Below, piece after piece: positions 60,614-64,000 of a stretch of 64,000 nucleotides of DNA. The stretch lies in NCBI RefSeq assembly GCF_024519455.1, contig NZ_JALJRY010000003.1, positions 124,001 through 188,000 of the forward strand, given 5' to 3'. Source of the stretch: Streptomyces sp. STR69. GTDB lineage: Bacteria; Actinomycetota; Actinomycetes; Streptomycetales; Streptomycetaceae. Under the pieces are notes generated by a model. It did no database searches and had not been told where the DNA came from. It saw only the letters and a list, made by a program, of their open reading frames with translations. Positions within the stretch are counted from its first letter, which is position 1; each line of letters opens with the position of its first letter. A program made the position numbers and the translations under genes.

Positions 60614-60796
60614 GAGAAATCCCCCGTCTACGGCGGTGGTCCGTCGATGGAGCAGCTCGACCTGCTCGGCGAGCAGGTACTCCCCACACTGCGCAAGGAG
60701 TTCGACGCCGGGCGCCCCTCAGATGTGCCGGAAGCCCCCACCCACGCCTCGCTGCTCACCCAGCGCACCACGCAGTCCGAGGAGGCGGCCGAGTGA
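60614..60796 (+). pseudogene. Remnant of a luciferase-like (LLM) flavin oxidoreductase
   Basis: SPVYGGGPS, from the middle of an LLM protein, is joined to MEQLDLLGEQVLPTLRKEF, the C-terminal helix, and PEAPTHASLL. About 60 residues in between and the whole N-terminal barrel are absent. The stop overlaps the FMN reductase start (GTGA), as in intact LLM/FMN-reductase pairs. Confidence 0.65.
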
Positions 60797-61454
60797 ACCC
60801 CGACCCGAACGCGAACACCGCCGAGCCGCTGCAACTCGCGGTCGTATCGGCCGGCCTGAGCGTCCCCTCCTCCACGCGTCTGCTGGCGGACCGGCTGACC
60901 GAGTCGGTGCGCGAGCACCTCGCCGACGCAGGGCGCGAGGTGGAGATCCATCTCGTAGAACTACGCGATCTGGCCGCCGACATCGCCAACAACCTCGTCA
61001 CCGGCTTCCCTCACCCACGCTGGAGGAAGCCATCGAGACGGTCACCTCGGCAAACGGTCCGATCGCCGTCACCCCGGTCTTCTCGGCGTCGTACAGCGGA
61101 CTCTTCAAGTCGTTCTTCGACGTCATCGACAACGACGCCCTCACCGGAAAGCCCGTGCCGGCCGCGGCGACCGGCGGTACGGCCCGCCACTCCCTCGCCC
61201 TGGAACACACGCTGCGTCCGCTCTTCGCCTACCTGCGTGCGGTCGTCGTACCCACCGCGGTGTACGCGGCCTCCGAGGACTGGGGCGGCAACGGAGATCC
61301 CCTCACCGACACGCTCCCCAACCGGATCGTGCGCGCGGCCGGCGAGCTGGCCGGGCTGATGCGGGGGCAGGTGGGTTTCACCGCCCGGAAGACGACCGAC
61401 GACACCGTCGTCGTACCGTTCGCGCAGCAGTTGGAGGCGCTGCGACCCGCATGA
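60793..61454 (+). pseudogene. Frameshifted NADPH-dependent FMN reductase
   Basis: GTG 60793 gives LQLAVVSAGLSVPSSTRLLA through DIANNLVTGFPHP. At about 61005-61016 the similarity moves to another frame (PTLEEAIETVTSANGPIAVT, SASYSGLFKSFFDVID) and runs to 61454. The total would be about 220 residues, so a single 1-2 nt indel breaks an otherwise complete gene. A sequencing error is possible, but it lies among other broken genes. The intact enzyme would supply reduced FMN to the LLM monooxygenase. Confidence 0.75.
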
Positions 61455-61532
61455 CAGTCATCGCCGAGAGCCTGCATCGCGGCTGACGGGCGGCCGTCTC
61501 CCCTCATCCAACCACCACGTCGAGGAAAGGCC

Positions 61533-62195
61533 ATGACACCAGCCACGCCGCTCCACAGCAACGCGCCTGTACCGGCAGCTGCCTTCGCTGGAAGAGGCTG
61601 TGCCAGTCGGACAGTCGGTACGGACCGGCCGATGCGCGCCGACGCCGTACGGAACCGGGCTCGTCTGCCGGAGGCCGCAGCCCGACTGGTCGCGGAGGAC
61701 GAGGACAGGGTCGAACACATCACCATGGACGCGGTCGCCCAGGCCGCCTCGGTGGGCAAGGGAACCGTCTTCCGGCACTTCGGCGACCGGTCCAGGCTCC
61801 TGATGGCCCTGCTCGACCACGTCGAGCAGGTCTACCAGGCTTCCTTCCTCACCGGTCCGCCATCGCTCGGTCCGGGCGCTCCCGCCCTGGAGCGGCTGGA
61901 GGCCTTCGGAGTCGCCACGATCAGGTATCTGCTGGCCAACCGGCAACTCGTCCTCGCCGCCGCCCCGCCGGCCGAGCGCCGCTTGTCCGCCCCGCCCATC
62001 GGTGCCCGCCGCGCCCACATAGTCAGCCTGCTGCGGGAGGCCGACGCAGAAGGCGACGTCGAACTGCTCGCCGAATCACTGCTGGCCTACCTCGACATCA
62101 CCCTCCTCAACCACCTCGTCCATCTGCGCGGCATACCCCAGGAGCGGGTGGAAGCCGGGTGGCAGAACCTGCTGAAAGCCGTACGGAGTTCGTGA
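61533..62195 (+). CDS. TetR-family regulator
   Basis: A 220-residue regulator from ATG 61533 (GGAAAGG upstream). A 35-residue N-terminal extension precedes the HTH (ITMDAVAQAASVGKGTVFRHF). The helical C-terminus contains ALLDHVEQVYQASFL. It appears intact and lies directly after the FMN-reductase remnant, the type of gene such repressors commonly control. Confidence 0.85.
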   Translation: MTPATPLHSNAPVPAAAFAGRGCASRTVGTDRPMRADAVRNRARLPEAAARLVAEDEDRVEHITMDAVAQAASVGKGTVFRHFGDRSRLLMALLDHVEQVYQASFLTGPPSLGPGAPALERLEAFGVATIRYLLANRQLVLAAAPPAERRLSAPPIGARRAHIVSLLREADAEGDVELLAESLLAYLDITLLNHLVHLRGIPQERVEAGWQNLLKAVRSS

Positions 62196-62204
62196 TGGAG
62201 CCGG

Positions 62205-62577
62205 TCACTCTTCGGCCACCGGCGAATGCTCCGGGGCAGCGATCGGTGCTGACTCCTCAAGCCTCCGCAACTCGTTCAGCACGTCCTGTGTGTCCTGGCC
62301 GACGAGCGGCGCGGGCCGGGGCGCCAAGGCGCCCGCGCTGCCCGAGAAGCGCGCCATCGGCGGAATCACCCGATAGGTCCCGACCACTGGAGGACTGGTC
62401 AGGGGGAGCCGGTCGGCCATCCCTTGGAGAGAGAGGACACGGGTTGCCGGAATTCCGACCTCCCGACAGTATTCGAGCCATTCCTCGGTTCCGATGTCGC
62501 CTCTTCCATGGCGACCTCCACGTGCTGCCCCTGGCCGGTCCGCTCACGATGCAGGTCAAGGAGCGCCCGTGACCGCC
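62205..62577 (-). pseudogene. Remnant of a CaiB/BaiF CoA-transferase
   Basis: LLDLHRERTGQGQHVEVAMEE (62.5 kb end) is separated by a frameshift and deletion from EEWLEYCREVGIPATRVLSL and MADRLPLTSPPVVGTYRVIP, ending at 62205. These are the central and C-terminal motifs of family III CoA-transferases, normally near 400 residues. Only about 120 codons remain. Confidence 0.72.
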
Positions 62578-62836
62578 CCCGCAACCCCCGCTCCGACGAT
62601 CGACGTCCACGCGCACCTCCTTTTCCCGAGGTCGAGGAGACCGTCGCCGGTCGTCCCGGCCTCGCCGAGGCCCGCGCCCTCGACGCCCGCCGCAACGGCC
62701 CGGCCGCCCTGGCCGTGAGCGGTCCGATGATCGGCGCACGCGTGCCGAAGCTGACGGACGCCGCTGTCCGCCTCGCGGCCATGGACGCGCAGGGCGTGGA
62801 CATCCAGCTGGTCAGCCCGTCCCCGTCGGATGCCTG
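62569..62836 (+). pseudogene. N-terminal remnant of an amidohydrolase
   Basis: GTG 62569 opens APTIDVHAHLLFP, with the HxH metal motif. A 1-nt shift then moves the similarity to another frame (PEVEETVAGRPGLAEARALD, DAQGVDIQLVSPSPS), which stops at 62836. The rest of the TIM barrel is missing. The order amidohydrolase/CaiB suggests a former acyl-CoA or aromatic catabolism operon. Confidence 0.7.
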
Positions 62837-63110
62837 AACCAGCAACAGCGCATGGCAGAAAGGCCCCCTGTTCGACGCCTTCGCAGCCCAGAACCCGAAC
62901 AGCACCGCCAGCTGGACCATCCGGGCCGGCCCCAGCATCAACCAGCCCGCCTGGGCAGTCCGTGCCTCCGTCCAGACCTTTGCCGCCGCCGCGAAGGCCA
63001 TCCCAGGCCAAGACCGCCGCGGCAGAGAAAGCGATCCGTGCCACGGTGCGCGCCCGTGACATACCAGTAGTCACCGTGGAGCCGGATCGCCATCGACACC
63101 ACCCAGTTGC
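62837..63110 (+). other. Unassigned remnant region
   Basis: One frame reads GPLFDAFAAQNPNSTASWTI and PAWAVRASVQTFAAAAKAI, protein-like in composition but not recognised, with no start or stop that gives a plausible gene. I regard it as a further gene fragment of unknown type. Confidence 0.35.
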
Positions 63111-63130
63111 AATACCTTCGCGAAGGTATT
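63111..63130. promoter_or_regulatory. Perfect 20-bp palindrome upstream of the LAL regulator
   Basis: AATACCTTCGCGAAGGTATT reads the same on both strands. It sits in the spacer after a TTGCAA (63107-63112) and before a -10-like TTTACT (63130-63135), a promoter overlap that suits repressor binding. It starts 59 bp upstream of ATG 63170. Confidence 0.65.
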
Positions 63131-63169
63131 TTACTAGCATCGGACGCACACACTCGACGGGGGGCGAAC

Positions 63170-64000
63170 ATGTTCGTCGCACATGAGGAGCAACTGGAGC
63201 GGTTGGTAACCCTGCTGGCCCAGTCCCGCCAGGGGGCGGGCCATGCGGTGGTGATCGGCGGGCCGGTGGGCAGCGGGAAGTCGACGTTGCTGCGGGCCTT
63301 CGCCGAGCGCGCCGCCGAGTCGGCCGTCGACGGGCCCTCACCCCTCGTGATGACGGGGTGCGGGGATCCTGAGGAGCAGTCGGTGCCCTTCGGTGTGCTG
63401 CGCCAGCTGCTGCACGGCAGCACGGACGGCGGCTTGGGGGACGACCGCGAGCTGCGGCGGTTGCTGCAGGAGCCGATGCCGGCGGGGGCGCCGCCCGAGC
63501 GGCTGCTGCACGAAGCCGCGCTGGCGTTCACCGCCCTGGCGACGGGCTGCGGACGACCGTTGGTCGTCATCCTCGACGACGCCCGGTTCGTCGACAGCCC
63601 GTCCTGGCACTGCCTGACCGCCGTGCTGCGCCGCGTCCGGCGGCCACACACCATGCTCCTGACCGCGGACTCCGGTCAGGGCGCGCCCCTCGATGCACTG
63701 CGCCGCTCCCTGCAGTCCCTGGAGTCGCAGTGCCACACCGTCGACCTGTCCCTGCTCACTCCGAAGACGGTCGCCGAGCAGCTCGGCCTGCCCCGCACCG
63801 TGGCTGCCGAGGCGGTGGCGGCGACGGGCGGTCATCCCCTACTGCTGGAGGCACTGTCGACGGTGCTCGGAGCGGTGCCGGGCGGCACGGCTCCGGTGAC
63901 AGCGGGACAGGACGCGGTGTCCCGTGCGGTGACCGGTGAGGTCTTCCGCCGAGCGCTGAACACGCTGCTGCGGCGCTACGGAGAGCCGACCGCCGCCGTC
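63170..64000 (+). CDS. LAL-type (ATP-binding LuxR) regulator, partial
   Basis: The first 277 residues of a large regulator that continues past the window. Walker A GGPVGSGKST (about residues 30-39) and Walker B VVILDDARFVD (about 132-142) lie in a STAND/AAA-type ATPase domain with the typical QSVPFGVLRQLL. LAL regulators are usually about 900 residues with a C-terminal LuxR HTH; that end is not visible. ATG 63170 follows GGGGGG. It is preceded by the 20-bp palindrome at 63111. Confidence 0.82.
   Translation, partial: MFVAHEEQLERLVTLLAQSRQGAGHAVVIGGPVGSGKSTLLRAFAERAAESAVDGPSPLVMTGCGDPEEQSVPFGVLRQLLHGSTDGGLGDDRELRRLLQEPMPAGAPPERLLHEAALAFTALATGCGRPLVVILDDARFVDSPSWHCLTAVLRRVRRPHTMLLTADSGQGAPLDALRRSLQSLESQCHTVDLSLLTPKTVAEQLGLPRTVAAEAVAATGGHPLLLEALSTVLGAVPGGTAPVTAGQDAVSRAVTGEVFRRALNTLLRRYGEPTAAV

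Noticed and set aside
48950..63110. The decayed zone as a prophage or integrative element
   Set aside because: Apart from one transposase remnant no integrase, phage structural, relaxase or att-like direct repeat was seen.
1..64000. CRISPR arrays, tRNA or rRNA genes
   Set aside because: No regularly spaced direct repeats with spacers were noticed, and no cloverleaf or rRNA sequence was recognised; a dedicated tRNA search could still be run.

Overview
This is a high-GC actinobacterial chromosome segment, almost certainly from a Streptomyces. GTG and TTG starts are frequent, genes are packed with 4-bp ATGA/GTGA overlaps, and the families present (DUF2180, GAF/ANTAR, DUF5519, the small 'hydrophobic protein' family, Streptomyces-type RhaI/RhaEW) are typical of that genus. 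No rRNA, tRNA, CRISPR array or replication origin was recognised.

Region 1 (1-17.2 kb) is an L-rhamnose locus. A minus-strand operon encodes a sugar ABC importer (rhaT, rhaP, rhaQ, rhaS), L-rhamnose mutarotase (rhaM) and a secreted beta-propeller (BNR) protein cut off by the window edge. A divergent plus-strand cluster encodes L-rhamnose isomerase (rhaI), the fused rhamnulose-1-phosphate aldolase/lactaldehyde dehydrogenase (rhaEW) and rhamnulokinase (rhaB), followed by lutABC, which oxidises the L-lactate that RhaEW produces. A convergent gene encodes a GH78 alpha-L-rhamnosidase. The intergenic region carries two recognisable promoters, each with a LacI-type TGAAA-N2-TTTCA-like site at or just after the expected transcription start. 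A similar site precedes the rhamnosidase and another precedes a second sugar cluster at 39.5 kb.

Region 2 (17.2-33.9 kb) holds general functions: a glycine-betaine/choline type (OpuC-like) transporter whose ATPase gene is inverted relative to the permease/binding-protein operon; an FtsX-type ABC exporter; a TetR regulator with the same palindromic site as the one doubled upstream of an SDR gene; a MoxR/VWA pair; a D-cysteine desulfhydrase-like enzyme; a cupin; threonine dehydratase with a YheO-type regulator; a MerR regulator with a textbook 19-bp-spacer promoter; a 5'-truncated metallo-beta-lactamase-fold gene; and a LysR regulator.

Region 3 (34.1-46.5 kb) is a second carbohydrate locus: an aldose 1-dehydrogenase-like aldo/keto reductase, a GntR/FadR regulator, a large secreted GH141-like beta-helix protein with duplicated FN3-discoidin tails, an enolase-superfamily sugar-acid dehydratase-like protein, a CUT1 ABC importer, a phosphomannose-isomerase-like protein with a degenerate P-loop-like N-terminus, and a ROK kinase. 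Its substrate is not certain; deoxy-sugar (fucose-like) or uronic-acid-type sugars fit best. A tethered carbohydrate-binding protein and a metallophosphoesterase follow.

Region 4 (48.8-63.1 kb) is a decaying stress/dormancy-type region. Intact small genes (CsbD-like, STAS, GNAT, ANTAR, DUF2180, hydrophobic proteins, a DevS-like histidine kinase, TetR) are interspersed with at least ten broken genes: TetR, universal stress protein, IS701-like transposase, GAF-ANTAR, DevR-like, luciferase-like oxidoreductase, FMN reductase, CaiB, amidohydrolase and one unnamed. Two paralogous small membrane-protein genes here share a promoter of identical geometry (CTGTCC-18 bp-TAGYGT) and a roughly 200-nt leader. 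The window ends inside a large ATP-binding LuxR-type regulator (LAL) preceded by a perfect 20-bp palindrome.
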